DNA from: Methanobrevibacter sp.
GTDB lineage: Archaea > Methanobacteriota > Methanobacteria > Methanobacteriales > Methanobacteriaceae
Reading direction: 5' to 3'
Length of the DNA stretch: 45,651 nucleotides
NCBI RefSeq assembly: GCF_017940815.1
Contig: NZ_JAGAXX010000078.1
Location: 1-45,651 of the forward strand
Of this stretch, positions 35,906 through 45,323 are shown piece by piece. Numbering within the stretch: the stretch's first letter is position 1; each line of letters begins with the position of its first letter. The position numbers were made by a program, and so were the translations under genes. Under the pieces are notes generated by a model. That model saw only the letters and a list, made by a program, of their open reading frames with translations. It was not told the DNA's origin and did no database searches.

Positions 35906-36473
35906 GTTTAAATCCTAAGAATTTTCTTAATATCTGACTCATACCGAAAGTACAAATCATATACCATAATAACCAACCGATACCATAAGGGATAGTCGCC
36001 TTACCACCATAAATGACACTACCAATAGCATGCCATACCGGTGTTAAAGTAACCCAATAAACAGATGGAGGCAATAACACAACCAAATTACTAATTGTAG
36101 AAGTCCTCATCCAGAAGAATATCAAAATAATTGGAACGAATGTTACAATCATTGGTTTGAATTGATTGGACATCATTTTACTTTGGTCTTGCATCATTTC
36201 AGTTTGTCTAGCTTGAAGTTCTGCAATTTTTTTACCGTCACCTTTCTTCTGAGCTTCACGTAACTCACTGGTTAACTTTTTGCTTCTAGCCTGAATTTCA
36301 TTCATCTCATCTTGGTCGACTAAATATTTATTTGCAATAGTTGTGATTAATGAAACAATAAATGCAATAATCAATACAGTTAAAGCAGGATTAGTTGGAT
36401 TTGGATCCAAAGCTAAAATAGGATTGAAAACTGTATTTAATGCTTGATAAATCACTCCAAATGGATCAGCCAT
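35895..36473 (-). CDS. DUF106/EMC3-TMCO1-like (YidC/Oxa1 superfamily) membrane protein
   Basis: A protein of 192 residues. An N-terminal membrane helix (about 25-45) is followed by a cytoplasmic helical hairpin rich in Lys, Glu and Gln ('ARSKKLTSELREAQKKGDGKK', 'MMQDQSKMM'), then two or more membrane helices (around 105-135 and 160-185). This is the layout of archaeal DUF106 proteins, now grouped with the YidC/Oxa1/Get1/EMC3 insertases. The position right after SecY and Adk supports a role in membrane protein insertion. Confidence 0.9.
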   Translation of the reverse strand: MADPFGVIYQALNTVFNPILALDPNPTNPALTVLIIAFIVSLITTIANKYLVDQDEMNEIQARSKKLTSELREAQKKGDGKKIAELQARQTEMMQDQSKMMSNQFKPMIVTFVPIILIFFWMRTSTISNLVVLLPPSVYWVTLTPVWHAIGSVIYGGKATIPYGIGWLLWYMICTFGMSQILRKFLGFKQGF

Positions 36474-36483
36474 AATTATACCC

Positions 36484-37044
36484 CTATAAGTTTAATACAT
36501 TTACTAATTTTTTAACTGAAGAATCTAAATGATTGTCATGATTTGCAACAATTTTAACAGTAGCGCCAGTTAAAGTAGCGTAAGCCATTGAGGTAGCTCT
36601 GTTCATTTGTTGGTGTAAATCAATCTCTTTCACTTTTTGAACATCTCTTTCACGAGTATCATCATTTAATCTTCTGTAAATAATCTCATCAGGATTTGCT
36701 TCAATTAAAACAAAAAGATCTGGTTGTAATTGTTCTAAAACCCAAATTGGAAGTCCTGGTAAGAATCCTGCAGGAGTGTTGATTGTACAATGAGTATCTA
36801 CAATAACATTGTCCTTTTCAGATCTTGCTTTGATTTCTTTAGCTGCTTTAGCTTGAATTTCTTTTTGTGTTTCAGCAGGTAATTTTCTTAAAGCGTCCCT
36901 ATCATCTACAATTTCTTCTTTAATTGCAATTTCAGTCATTATGTCTCCATAATTTAAGTGGACATAATCAACTTCGTCTAATGCTTTTCCAAGTAATGTT
37001 GTACTTCCAGAACCTGGAATACCAGTTAATACTACTAATTTCAT
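36484..37044 (-). CDS. adkA: Adenylate kinase (archaeal AdkA type)
   Basis: A protein of 186 residues that interconverts ATP + AMP and 2 ADP. The P-loop is 'VVLTGIPGSGSTTLLGKAL' at the N-terminus; 'LNYGDIMTEIA', 'IVDTHCTINTP' and 'NDDTRERDV' are further parts of archaeal Adk. Between SecY (39 bases) and DUF106 (10 bases). Confidence 0.95.
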   Translation of the reverse strand: MKLVVLTGIPGSGSTTLLGKALDEVDYVHLNYGDIMTEIAIKEEIVDDRDALRKLPAETQKEIQAKAAKEIKARSEKDNVIVDTHCTINTPAGFLPGLPIWVLEQLQPDLFVLIEANPDEIIYRRLNDDTRERDVQKVKEIDLHQQMNRATSMAYATLTGATVKIVANHDNHLDSSVKKLVNVLNL

Positions 37045-37083
37045 TTTAATCCCTCACTTTATTAAAAGAGAAAAAGGAGAAAA

Positions 37084-38445
37084 TTAATCTCCTCCTAAAA
37101 CTTTCCTAAGAACTGGATTTGCGGACATGAGTTGTTCTTCAGCCATTTCTTCGTATAACTTGTGAAGAATACCTACAGTAAGCAATACACCAGTACCTCC
37201 ACCTAACGCACCGGTTAAATCTGCAAGGAAAGCAATAAGACCTACATAGATACCACTGATAATGGTAAGTGCAGGAATATATTTTTTCAAAATCTTATAT
37301 AATTGACGTTTACTACTTCTAAAACCAGGTATTTGAATACCGGATTTGTAAAGTTGCTCTGAAATCTTTTTAGCATTTAAACCACTGATTTCAACCCATA
37401 AGTATGAGAATAACATACAACATGCAATAAAGAATATTGCATAGATTAAAACATGTATTGGTTCAGTGACAAAATTCTGCAAGGTAGGTGTTGTTAACAA
37501 CCATGCGATACCATCAACAGCTTTACCTTTTTCCATGTGACCTAAAATCGGGACCCCGATTTTTTGGAAAACGTTTGCAAATAAAGTAACGTTAACAAGC
37601 AATGCACTTGTCAAAATTACAGGCATGTTACTTGAGTATACAAATTTCAATGGGTATTTACCTACAGATCCTCTGATTCTTCCGTGACCTCTTACACTAC
37701 CATGAGAAATAGGAATTTCCACTCTCATAGATTCACCATAAAGAACAACTAAGAATACAATAATAGTTGCAAACAATGGGATTAAGATTGATAAGTCAGG
37801 AGTACCAGCTGCGATTTGTTGGATAAATTTAGGAATAATACCTGCAAGGAATCCATTTGTACCAGGTAAAATACTGAATGTACCTACCATAATAGCTTGA
37901 CATACACCAGCAGCAATGAATAAACCAATACCACTACTGAATCCCCATTTTGAAACAACTTCATCAAGGTAGATAATTACTAATGCACCAAGAACAAGTT
38001 GTCCGATTAATATTAATGTGTATGAACCATCAATAGGGACTAAATTTCCAGTAAGCACCAAAACACTTGCTTCGAATACTGTAAACACAATTGATAATAC
38101 TTTTTGTGTAGCTTGGAAATGAGATTTATCCTTATGGGATGAAAGATCCAAATCTAAAAGATTTGAACCAACTAATAATTGTAAAACAATAGAAGCGGTA
38201 ACGATAGGACCAATTCCTAAAGTAAGAATTGAACCAAAACTTCCAGCCATAACTGCTCTTAATTGAGCAAAACTGTCAATAGCTCCAGGAGCTAAACCAT
38301 ATAATGGAATTTGAGTTAAAAAGAAATATAATACTAAAACAAGAGCAGTCCATTTAAGTTTTTCATTAAAATCTTCTCTGTGAACAGGAGATTTTACTTC
38401 AGGAATAACTTTAAATATTGGCTCTAAAACTTCTAATGATGACAT
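37084..38445 (-). CDS. secY: Preprotein translocase subunit SecY
   Basis: A polytopic membrane protein of 453 residues, the Sec61-alpha homologue and channel of the Sec pathway. About ten hydrophobic helices can be traced. Motifs: 'QIPLYGLAPGAIDSFAQLRAVMAGSFGS' (read as parts) near the plug, 'ISHGSVRGHGRIRGSVGKYPLKFVYSSNMPVIL' around the cytoplasmic loop, 'TGVLLTVGILHKLYEE' near the end. It receives the secreted proteins encoded elsewhere in the window. Located in the usual L15-SecY-Adk order. Confidence 0.97.
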   Translation of the reverse strand: MSSLEVLEPIFKVIPEVKSPVHREDFNEKLKWTALVLVLYFFLTQIPLYGLAPGAIDSFAQLRAVMAGSFGSILTLGIGPIVTASIVLQLLVGSNLLDLDLSSHKDKSHFQATQKVLSIVFTVFEASVLVLTGNLVPIDGSYTLILIGQLVLGALVIIYLDEVVSKWGFSSGIGLFIAAGVCQAIMVGTFSILPGTNGFLAGIIPKFIQQIAAGTPDLSILIPLFATIIVFLVVLYGESMRVEIPISHGSVRGHGRIRGSVGKYPLKFVYSSNMPVILTSALLVNVTLFANVFQKIGVPILGHMEKGKAVDGIAWLLTTPTLQNFVTEPIHVLIYAIFFIACCMLFSYLWVEISGLNAKKISEQLYKSGIQIPGFRSSKRQLYKILKKYIPALTIISGIYVGLIAFLADLTGALGGGTGVLLTVGILHKLYEEMAEEQLMSANPVLRKVLGGD

Positions 38446-38470
38446 TTTATCCCCTGAGGAAGGAATAAAG

Positions 38471-38908
38471 CTATAATAATATAGCTTCTCCTCCTAATTC
38501 TTCAATTTTTTCAATAGCAGATGCTGAGAATTGAGGTGCTGAAATTTTGTAAGCTTTAGTTATTTTTCCTTTAGCTAAAACTTTGTCATAACCTAATTCT
38601 GTAACATCGATGACAATTGCATCTCCATCTTTGGATGCTTTTCCACTTGCGATTAAATCATCAGCATGTTCTTCTAAGTAATTCAAGTTAACAGCATTGA
38701 TTTTTTTAATCATTTTTTGAGGTCTTTTGAAACCATGTTTACCAAAGTGGTCAGGATCGTGGATTACAGTCCAGGTCCAGTGTTGTTTACCCATACCTGC
38801 TTTACCTTTTCCACCTTTGTTACCTGCACCTCTACGTTTTTTGGTACATCCTCCACCGTTGGATCTAGAACCTCTTTGTTTATTGATTTTACGTTTTGTT
38901 CTAATCAT
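38471..38908 (-). CDS. rpl15: 50S ribosomal protein L15
   Basis: A protein of 145 residues with a Gly/Lys/Arg-rich N-terminus ('RGSRSNGGGCTKKRRGAGNKGGKGKAG', read as parts) and 'HFGKHGFKRPQKM', typical of archaeal L15 (L27A-like). The ATG at 38908 is six bases after AGGTG and is preferred over a GTG at 38917. It lies 15 bases after L30. Confidence 0.96.
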   Translation of the reverse strand: MIRTKRKINKQRGSRSNGGGCTKKRRGAGNKGGKGKAGMGKQHWTWTVIHDPDHFGKHGFKRPQKMIKKINAVNLNYLEEHADDLIASGKASKDGDAIVIDVTELGYDKVLAKGKITKAYKISAPQFSASAIEKIEELGGEAILL

Positions 38909-38923
38909 AATATACACCTGAGT

Positions 38924-39382
38924 TTAAAGCATTCTTTTTGCAAGATCTTTAATTTCTTCTCCCCTGTAACCTAAAGATCCACCTTCTTTAACAGATAAAC
39001 GGATATCTTCGTAACCTTTTCTTGGAGGGTGTAAACGGAATACAGGTTTAATACCTACATCAGCTAATTTAACTTTACCATCAACTAAAGCTTTAGCTAA
39101 TTCTTCAATATTGTTATAATCAGAATTTTCAGCAACATACTCATCAGTAACTTTTACATTACCAGGGAGTCTTCCTCTTTTAGCAATCATTGCTGCAACA
39201 GTTTCAGCGTCGATTTCTCCCCAGGTGATGTAATCCTTAGCTTTTTGAAGCATACCTTCGTAACTAGGATTTTCTTCTACTAATACTGCATGGCTAATTC
39301 TGTTAAGTCTTAACATGTCTAAGGTGTCAGCAATATTTTTGATAACACCAGTAGTTCCTCTAACTCTAATAACTAAAAACAT
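38924..39382 (-). CDS. rpl30: 50S ribosomal protein L30
   Basis: A protein of 152 residues, the long archaeal/eukaryotic L30/L7 form. It shows '[27 protein letters not shown]', read as two halves, and '[26 protein letters not shown]' in the C-terminal extension. Between S5 and L15. Confidence 0.96.
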   Translation of the reverse strand: MFLVIRVRGTTGVIKNIADTLDMLRLNRISHAVLVEENPSYEGMLQKAKDYITWGEIDAETVAAMIAKRGRLPGNVKVTDEYVAENSDYNNIEELAKALVDGKVKLADVGIKPVFRLHPPRKGYEDIRLSVKEGGSLGYRGEEIKDLAKRML

Positions 39383-39393
39383 GATATCACCAT

Positions 39394-40035
39394 TTAGTAG
39401 TTAACTCCCATTTTTTTGAGATCTTCTTTGCTTGCTTTAACGTTACTTAATTCTTTTAAAGCATCAAATACAGCATTAGCAAAGTTAACAGTGGTTTGAG
39501 TTTGTCCGAAAGTTTGAGACCATACATCGTGGATACCAGCAAGTTTTAAGATAGTTTTACCTACATCTCCAACTACTAAACCTACACCTGCAGGAGCTGG
39601 CATTAAAGTAACACTTACACTACTGGTTTTACCTTGTACTTTGAAAGGTACAGTGTGTTCTCTTCCACAAACACAACCCCAATCTCCACAACCTCTTCTT
39701 ACTTTAATAAGGTTGTATTTAGCGTTGTCTACAGCTTTTCTAATAGCAGGACCGACCTCTTTAGCTTTACCTTGACCTAATCCTACATAACCATTTTTGT
39801 TACCTACAGCAACAATTACTCTGAAATTAACTTTTCTACCAGATTTATGCATCCTTTGAACTAAGTTAACATCCATTACTTCTTCTTCTAAATCTGGAAT
39901 TAAGGCATCAACTATTTCTAATTCCATAATTGGAAGACCTTTTTCAAAGATTTCATCGATATCAGTAATGGTTCCATCTTTAACTAATTTACCCATTTTA
40001 GTTTTAGGTTCCCATTCATCAATATTAAAACTCAT
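39394..40035 (-). CDS. rps5: 30S ribosomal protein S5
   Basis: A protein of 213 residues with a dsRNA-binding N-domain ('[24 protein letters not shown]', parts) and the archaeal Cys cluster '[19 protein letters not shown]'. The C-domain shows '[20 protein letters not shown]'. A fidelity-related small-subunit protein. Two bases separate it from L18. Confidence 0.97.
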   Translation of the reverse strand: MSFNIDEWEPKTKMGKLVKDGTITDIDEIFEKGLPIMELEIVDALIPDLEEEVMDVNLVQRMHKSGRKVNFRVIVAVGNKNGYVGLGQGKAKEVGPAIRKAVDNAKYNLIKVRRGCGDWGCVCGREHTVPFKVQGKTSSVSVTLMPAPAGVGLVVGDVGKTILKLAGIHDVWSQTFGQTQTTVNFANAVFDALKELSNVKASKEDLKKMGVNY

Positions 40036-40037
40036 AG

Positions 40038-40619
40038 TTATTCCTCTGCCTCATCAATATTCTTAATAGTTTCATCAAAGTTTTCAGGTAAATCTTTAGG
40101 ATTAAGACCTCTTTCAAAGTACTTTGAGAATTTTTTAGCTACTTCTTCAGCATCTAAAGATTCAGCATAATTAGCAACGTGTTCTCCTCTAATACGTTCA
40201 TCTTCTGGGAAAATGAAGTCACCGTGAGGAATTTCTAAACCAGCATCAACAGCACCTTTTAATGCTGCGAAGATTTTAGAACCTTTAATTGGTGATTTTA
40301 AACCAATGTCTAAAATTGCGTTTTCAACACCAGCTGCTAAAGCTCTTTTAGCACATAAGTATGCAGTTAAGTAGAATGCGGAAATATTTCCAGTAGCACC
40401 TAAGTAACCGTAATTAGCTAATTGTTTACTTACTGCTGAAGCTACAGTGATATCTCCTTCAGGAGCGTAATCAATAACTTGAACAGTTGCATGAGCGTTA
40501 GAAACTCTGACAACTAAACGAGATTTGTCGTAGTCGACTAAGTTCATTCTAGCTTTGTAATCAGTTTTTCCTTGTCTTCTTCTTCTGAAAGCTACTTTAT
40601 AGTTAGTTCCTTGTGCCAT
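40038..40619 (-). CDS. rpl18: 50S ribosomal protein L18
   Basis: A protein of 193 residues, the archaeal L18 (L5 in eukaryotes) that binds 5S rRNA. It begins '[21 protein letters not shown]' (parts) and contains '[15 protein letters not shown]' and '[25 protein letters not shown]' in short segments, with a highly acidic tail. Between L19e and S5. Confidence 0.96.
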   Translation of the reverse strand: MAQGTNYKVAFRRRRQGKTDYKARMNLVDYDKSRLVVRVSNAHATVQVIDYAPEGDITVASAVSKQLANYGYLGATGNISAFYLTAYLCAKRALAAGVENAILDIGLKSPIKGSKIFAALKGAVDAGLEIPHGDFIFPEDERIRGEHVANYAESLDAEEVAKKFSKYFERGLNPKDLPENFDETIKNIDEAEE

Positions 40620-40621
40620 GC

Positions 40622-41077
40622 TTATTCATCTCCTTTAATTAAATCATGGTCACGGGCATAGTTTCTCATGTAAGATTTACTTCTGAATGCGCCACCCTTA
40701 GCCATTTTGTATAATTTACGGTAGGTTGTAGCATCGATAACTTCTTCTTCACGCATTTCTTTAAGATCTTTTCTTAAAGCTCTGATGGTGGTCATCCAAG
40801 CTTTTTTCTTAGGAGTACGTGCTTTTTTAGCTCCTTTTATACTACCTCTACCTTTTCTTTTTCCTTTTGCTTTTTGTTCTTTAATTTTTTTAGACCTGTA
40901 GCTACTAATACCTTTTTGAGGTTTTGCTTTAATAGCTCCATCGTTAATTAACTGCTTTACTCCTTCTCTAGTAATCGCCATAGAGACTTCTTCTAATCTT
41001 TCTGGATCAATCCATACACGATTAAGCCCTACTTTGAGTATACTAGCAGCTAATCTTTTTTGAGTTGTAAGATTCAT
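40622..41077 (-). CDS. rpl19e: 50S ribosomal protein L19e
   Basis: A protein of 151 residues, strongly basic and helical: 'LTTQKRLAASILKVGLNRVWID' (parts), 'KGRGSIKGAKKARTPKK', 'YMRNYARDH'. The ATG at 41077 follows GGAGG. The leader before it carries two hairpins, which is unusual in this otherwise tightly packed run. Confidence 0.96.
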   Translation of the reverse strand: MNLTTQKRLAASILKVGLNRVWIDPERLEEVSMAITREGVKQLINDGAIKAKPQKGISSYRSKKIKEQKAKGKRKGRGSIKGAKKARTPKKKAWMTTIRALRKDLKEMREEEVIDATTYRKLYKMAKGGAFRSKSYMRNYARDHDLIKGDE

Positions 41078-41092
41078 GTATATAATCCTCCA

Positions 41093-41169
41093 TTTAGATA
41101 AATTATCTAAATTCCCTTTTTAATTTAGCAGTTAAATCAATTCAAATAAAAGCCCCGGAATTGATTCAA
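41093..41169 (-). promoter_or_regulatory. Two hairpins in the L32e-L19e spacer
   Basis: In the transcript the first hairpin has arms GTTGAATCAATTC and GAATTGATTTAAC (41131-41143 and 41157-41169, one mismatch) around a GC-rich CGGGGC loop segment. The second is the perfect 9-bp TTTAGATAA/TTATCTAAA (41093-41101 and 41103-41111), which ends next to the GGAGG site of L19e (41087-41091). Either an attenuator or a translational control site is possible. Confidence 0.45.
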
Positions 41170-41183
41170 CTTATAAATATGAT

Positions 41184-41513
41184 TTATTTGTTTAATACTT
41201 TAATTCCGAGCTCAGATGCTTTTTCTAACATCATAGCTTTTTTCCTTTTACCAATAGAAGCGCTTATTCTTGCAGCATCAGTTGCTGGGTCTAAGTCTTC
41301 TAACTCTTGCATATTGTGAACAAGAACATCATTGTACCCTGAAGGGTGTAAGTCCCTTATAGCTCTAGGGGTTCTGTAACCAATAGCTGGCATGTCAGGT
41401 TTTCCTGCTTCATATCTTCTCATTTTACTGGTTTTACCTCTAGGGCGTCTCCATTTGATTCCAAGTTTTTTATAACGAGCATATTCTTGTCTTTTAAATC
41501 TTTTATTAGCCAT
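41184..41513 (-). CDS. rpl32e: 50S ribosomal protein L32e
   Basis: A protein of 109 residues. Archaeal L32e core: 'FKRQEYARYKKLGIKWRRPRGKTSKMR' (parts), 'PAIGYRTPRAIRDLHPSGY', 'SASIGKRKKAMMLEKASELG' in sequence. Between L6 (13 bases) and a 106-base structured spacer before L19e. Confidence 0.96.
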   Translation of the reverse strand: MANKRFKRQEYARYKKLGIKWRRPRGKTSKMRRYEAGKPDMPAIGYRTPRAIRDLHPSGYNDVLVHNMQELEDLDPATDAARISASIGKRKKAMMLEKASELGIKVLNK

Positions 41514-41526
41514 TCAAATCACCAAT

Positions 41527-42063
41527 TTATTCTTTGCTAGTTAAGTATATTCCGTCTTGGAATACTCTAGGATCTCTTCCTTTAATTTTAGTTGCTTGTT
41601 CTAAGTTAGCCATGGTTTGACCAACATGTTCCTTATTAATACCGGTAATTGTTACCTCATCACCTTTAACTGCTACTTTTGCAGATCCTACAATTTTAGC
41701 AGTTCTTGGGTGTCTTTCCCCGAGGAAGTTGTCAATTACTACTGTATCGTTTTGAACTTTCACAGTCATTGGAAAGTGAGCAAATACAATTTTCATATGA
41801 TATTCAAAACCATCGGTTACACCGGTTAACATATTGTTAATGTGTGCTTTTGTGGTTCCGATCATTGCTTTGTCTTTCTTTTTAGGAAATGCTGTTTCTA
41901 AAACAACAACATCATTTTCTTCTTTAATACTTACATTAGGATAAGTAAATTTTCTGGAGTCTTCTCCATTAGGTCCTTTTACAGAAACCTCATTATTTTC
42001 AATTATAACTTCAACGCCTTCAGGGATTTCAATTTCTTCCCTTATAGCTGCAGCTACTACCAT
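41527..42063 (-). CDS. rpl6: 50S ribosomal protein L6
   Basis: A protein of 178 residues with two L6 alpha-beta repeats: '[22 protein letters not shown]' at the start, '[20 protein letters not shown]' in the second domain and '[13 protein letters not shown]' at the end. Between S8 (8 bases) and L32e. Start at 42063 is an ATG followed by a run of Ala. Confidence 0.97.
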   Translation of the reverse strand: MVVAAAIREEIEIPEGVEVIIENNEVSVKGPNGEDSRKFTYPNVSIKEENDVVVLETAFPKKKDKAMIGTTKAHINNMLTGVTDGFEYHMKIVFAHFPMTVKVQNDTVVIDNFLGERHPRTAKIVGSAKVAVKGDEVTITGINKEHVGQTMANLEQATKIKGRDPRVFQDGIYLTSKE

Positions 42064-42071
42064 TTTATCAC

Positions 42072-42464
42072 CTAATACATGTAAGCCAACAAACGTCCAC
42101 CAATTCCTCTTTCTTTAGCCTCATAGTGAGTCATAATTCCTTCAGGAGTTGTGACGATTAATATACCGAAATTTTTTGCTGGCAAATATCTTTTTTCAAA
42201 TTTCTCAAATTCATCTTTCTTAACAGCATGACGAGGTTTAATAACACCACATTTGTTGATGTTACCTTCTAATTCTACTATGAATTTTCCTGCCCTGTTG
42301 TCATCAATATATTCAAAATTACCAATATAATTCTCTTTTTGCATAGTGCTTAAAACTTGTCCAATTAATTTGGAAGCAGGAGAAATAACACAAGAATCGT
42401 TCACTTGTAATTCGTTATTTCTAATGTTAGTTAAAGCATCAGCGAGAGGATCCATAAGACTCAT
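42072..42464 (-). CDS. rps8: 30S ribosomal protein S8
   Basis: A protein of 130 residues. Features: '[16 protein letters not shown]' at the N-terminus, '[36 protein letters not shown]' in short segments, and '[14 protein letters not shown]' at the end, as in archaeal S8 (S15A). Its GAGG ribosome-binding site overlaps the S14 stop codon. Confidence 0.97.
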   Translation of the reverse strand: MSLMDPLADALTNIRNNELQVNDSCVISPASKLIGQVLSTMQKENYIGNFEYIDDNRAGKFIVELEGNINKCGVIKPRHAVKKDEFEKFEKRYLPAKNFGILIVTTPEGIMTHYEAKERGIGGRLLAYMY

Positions 42465-42475
42465 ATTTATAACCT

Positions 42476-42619
42476 CTAATTATATTTTTTAAATCCAATT
42501 TTAGGAGCGATTTCCCTAAAACATTGTCTGCATAAATTTAAACCATATCTACTAATCATAGCGGAGTGGTCACCACAACGACTACATTTTTTAGCAGCTT
42601 TTCCGTATTTTCTTGGCAA
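42476..42619 (-). CDS. rps14: 30S ribosomal protein S14 (zinc type)
   Basis: A protein of 47 residues beginning [15 protein letters not shown] and ending [11 protein letters not shown]. Zinc ligands are Cys12, Cys15, Cys30 and Cys33. No ATG is available; the start is most likely the TTG at 42619 behind GGTGAT, with a GTG at 42628 as an alternative adding three residues. It lies between L5 and S8 as in other archaea. Confidence 0.95.
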   Translation of the reverse strand: MPRKYGKAAKKCSRCGDHSAMISRYGLNLCRQCFREIAPKIGFKKYN

Positions 42620-42629
42620 AACAATCACC

Positions 42630-43142
42630 TTATTCAGTTACATAATTTACTTTGAAATTTTCTTCCATGAATTTCATAGTTTCTTCTTTAGAAATTCTAT
42701 GTTTTTGAGGAACTTTCTTTTGTTGTATTTTTCTTTTAGCAATTCTGTATCCTGGTTTTTCAAAAGTAACAGAAACGTTCATACCGAAAATACCAATATC
42801 AGGATTATATCTCATACCTGGGATATCGATATGTTCTCTAATACCGAAAGAAAGGTTTCCTTGAGCATCAAATTGAGTAGGTCTAATATTTCTATTAATA
42901 CCTTCTAATACCATTTCGATAGCTTTTTCTGCTTTTTCTCCACGTAAAGTTAATTTACATGCGATTGGTTGTCTTTTTCTAATTCCCCATTCTGGGTTAG
43001 TAACTTTAGAGAAAGTTTTTACAGGAGTTTGATCGAACATTTCTTCTAAAAGAGTAATAGCACGAGATAATTTTTCACCTGCTTCACCAACACCGATACT
43101 AACAGTAGCTTTTTCGATACGTACTTCGTTCATTGGGTTCAT
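42630..43142 (-). CDS. rpl5: 50S ribosomal protein L5
   Basis: A protein of 170 residues, the 5S rRNA and tRNA-contacting L5 (L11 in eukaryotes). It shows '[21 protein letters not shown]', '[19 protein letters not shown]' and '[22 protein letters not shown]' in parts. The start overlaps the S4e stop (ATGA), with GGAGG upstream. A second ATG lies three codons on. Confidence 0.96.
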   Translation of the reverse strand: MNPMNEVRIEKATVSIGVGEAGEKLSRAITLLEEMFDQTPVKTFSKVTNPEWGIRKRQPIACKLTLRGEKAEKAIEMVLEGINRNIRPTQFDAQGNLSFGIREHIDIPGMRYNPDIGIFGMNVSVTFEKPGYRIAKRKIQQKKVPQKHRISKEETMKFMEENFKVNYVTE

Positions 43143-43867
43143 TTATTAACCTCCAATAAAGATATTGTTGGTGCATCTTTACCAACTACAAAAGCATAAT
43201 CTTTTAAAGTTAAGAATTCATCTTTTGAACTATTTTCGATAATAATAGTATTCGGATTAGAAGATTTATTTTCAATAATTTCAGATACGGTACCTAATTC
43301 ACCGGTGTGTTTACCACCAGTAACAAGAACGGTAGCTCCTTCTTCTAAAGGATATACTTCAACAATTTCTTGTTCAGGTACTTTTAAACAAATTACATCT
43401 CCAACGGAGTATGCATCTTCATCAATGATAACGTTTTTACCATCGTGAAGGTTTAATTGAGTTTTTCCACCTTTAATGGTAGATTTATTAACAATTTTAG
43501 ATAATTTAGCACTGCCATCTTCAATTAAATCTAATTGTAATCTTCCTTTTCTATCTAAAAGAACTCTATAAGCTTCACCAGTTTTTGGGATTTCTACAAT
43601 ATCCATGAATCCAACTGGGAATTTATAATCTTTAACAACTCTTCCATCTACTAAAACGTTACCGGAGTTGATAATCCTTTTAGCTTCTCTTGCGTTGTCA
43701 GCTAATTTTAATACATCTCTAATAACTAAAGTTAATGGAATAGCTTTATCAATGGAGTGAGAACCTGCGGAAGGTTTTACAGTCCATGTGTCTTCTTTAG
43801 GATGAATAGGCCAAGATTTTGGTGCTTTATATCTTTTAAGATGTTTTCTAGATCCCATTTTAGCCAT
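43139..43867 (-). CDS. rps4e: 30S ribosomal protein S4e
   Basis: A protein of 242 residues with an N-terminal '[24 protein letters not shown]' (parts), an S4-type RNA-binding region ('[25 protein letters not shown]' in parts) and a C-terminal KOW segment ('[13 protein letters not shown]'). Archaea and eukaryotes only. It overlaps L5 by four bases and follows L24 by one. Confidence 0.96.
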   Translation of the reverse strand: MAKMGSRKHLKRYKAPKSWPIHPKEDTWTVKPSAGSHSIDKAIPLTLVIRDVLKLADNAREAKRIINSGNVLVDGRVVKDYKFPVGFMDIVEIPKTGEAYRVLLDRKGRLQLDLIEDGSAKLSKIVNKSTIKGGKTQLNLHDGKNVIIDEDAYSVGDVICLKVPEQEIVEVYPLEEGATVLVTGGKHTGELGTVSEIIENKSSNPNTIIIENSSKDEFLTLKDYAFVVGKDAPTISLLEVNK

Positions 43868-43868
43868 A

Positions 43869-44219
43869 TTAATTATCTCCTTTATTTTTAATTCTTCTAT
43901 CGTCGCTTAAATCTGCATCAATAATCATTACGTTAGATGGATCTACTGGGAGGAATGTGGAAGTTCCGTCAGGTTTAGCTAAAGTAACTTCTTCAATAGT
44001 TACTTTGTAATTAGTGTAATCTACAGTGAGAACTTCACCTTCATGTTCTTTAAAGTCTCCACGGAGAACTCTAACTTTATCTCCAGCTCTGATAGGTAAT
44101 GATTTTTTACCTACTTTTTCTCTTAAATCTTTACTTAAAGAAGCACTTAGATATTTTCCACGTGCGTGAGCAGGAGCATTATAACGAGCTTTTCTTTGTT
44201 TTCTTGGTTGAATTGACAT
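43869..44219 (-). CDS. rpl24: 50S ribosomal protein L24
   Basis: A protein of 116 residues. Its KOW domain is '[27 protein letters not shown]' (parts), preceded by the archaeal basic extension '[20 protein letters not shown]'. An assembly initiator of the large subunit. Between L14 (9 bases) and S4e. Confidence 0.97.
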   Translation of the reverse strand: MSIQPRKQRKARYNAPAHARGKYLSASLSKDLREKVGKKSLPIRAGDKVRVLRGDFKEHEGEVLTVDYTNYKVTIEEVTLAKPDGTSTFLPVDPSNVMIIDADLSDDRRIKNKGDN

Positions 44220-44228
44220 TTTTTCACC

Positions 44229-44627
44229 TTATACTAAAATACTTGCTGCACTACCAACACTAGGCCATCTGTCAGCTGCTTCTTTAGCAACAGGACCTCT
44301 AATTTCTGATCCTTTTAATACTCCTTCAGGAGTAATAATAACTGCAGCATTATCTTCAAATTTAACACGAAGACCATCAGCACGTCTATATTCCTTTTTT
44401 TGTCTTACTACTACTGCATTAACAACTTCTCTTCTCATGTCAGCAGTTCCTTTTTTAACTGATGCAACAACTAAATCTCCAACACCAGCAACGTCGAGTC
44501 TTCTTCTTACACCTTTGAATCCTTTTACGGAAATGATTTCGATTTCACGAGCACCAGTATTGTCAACACATTGGAGTCTTGCTCCAATAGGTAATGCTTT
44601 AGTCATGCTTGAGGTTAATGGTTTCAT
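44229..44627 (-). CDS. rpl14: 50S ribosomal protein L14
   Basis: A protein of 132 residues. L14 signatures: '[21 protein letters not shown]', '[20 protein letters not shown]', '[12 protein letters not shown]' and '[13 protein letters not shown]' (each read in parts). Five bases separate it from S17. Confidence 0.97.
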   Translation of the reverse strand: MKPLTSSMTKALPIGARLQCVDNTGAREIEIISVKGFKGVRRRLDVAGVGDLVVASVKKGTADMRREVVNAVVVRQKKEYRRADGLRVKFEDNAAVIITPEGVLKGSEIRGPVAKEAADRWPSVGSAASILV

Positions 44628-44632
44628 AATAA

Positions 44633-44950
44633 TTACTCTCCTTTAACTTCAACTAAAACAAAATGTTTAGTTTTACTTAATGGTCTACATTCTGCAACTT
44701 TCACAGAATCACCAACATTCACATTTAAGCAATCAGGTTTGTGAACATTGATTTTAGATTTCCTCTTTTCGTATCTTTCATATTTTTTAATGAATTTATA
44801 GTAACTACGTTCAACAGTAATAGTCCTTTCTGCTTTGTTACTTACAACAACACCTTCAAGAACTTGACCTCTTACAGGCAAGGTTCCGTGGAAAGGGCAG
44901 TTAGGATCATCACATGTAGTTTCTGGTTCTTGAACGTTAAGCCCAACCAT
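44633..44950 (-). CDS. rps17: 30S ribosomal protein S17
   Basis: A protein of 105 residues, with the archaeal N-terminal extension '[21 protein letters not shown]' (parts, two Cys), an OB-fold core '[25 protein letters not shown]' and '[22 protein letters not shown]'. Between Rnp1 (11 bases) and L14. Confidence 0.97.
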   Translation of the reverse strand: MVGLNVQEPETTCDDPNCPFHGTLPVRGQVLEGVVVSNKAERTITVERSYYKFIKKYERYEKRKSKINVHKPDCLNVNVGDSVKVAECRPLSKTKHFVLVEVKGE

Positions 44951-44961
44951 ATTATCACCAT

Positions 44962-45240
44962 TTATATTTTTTTAAATCTTTTTTTTATTCTATCTTCAGG
45001 ACGAATAGACAAAATATTACCATCAACTTCTATTTTTTCCCCGTTAGGAATTTCAAAGACAAATATAGAACCTTTTTTAGGAATAACCCTTTCTATATTG
45101 TCATTTCCTTCAATTTTAATGGTATTTTTTGTCTCATCAATTATAGTTCCTTTTAAATTAAGAGATTCATTCTTATTACTTGTTACATGAACATTCAAAC
45201 CGATGAATTCATGATGAACTAAGTTTTTTGATGTAATCAT
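44962..45240 (-). CDS. rnp1: Ribonuclease P protein component 1 (Rpp29/Pop4)
   Basis: A protein of 92 residues. The Rpp29 beta-barrel features '[21 protein letters not shown]', '[14 protein letters not shown]' and '[16 protein letters not shown]' are visible. It is one of the protein subunits of archaeal RNase P, which processes the 5' end of tRNAs. It sits between aIF1 and S17, the usual archaeal site. Confidence 0.93.
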   Translation of the reverse strand: MITSKNLVHHEFIGLNVHVTSNKNESLNLKGTIIDETKNTIKIEGNDNIERVIPKKGSIFVFEIPNGEKIEVDGNILSIRPEDRIKKRFKKI

Positions 45241-45323
45241 AATCCCAATCTCTTAATGTAACATTTACAATAAATTATGCAGTAAAATTACAAAATTATT
45301 GAAAAACATATCGAATAGATGAA

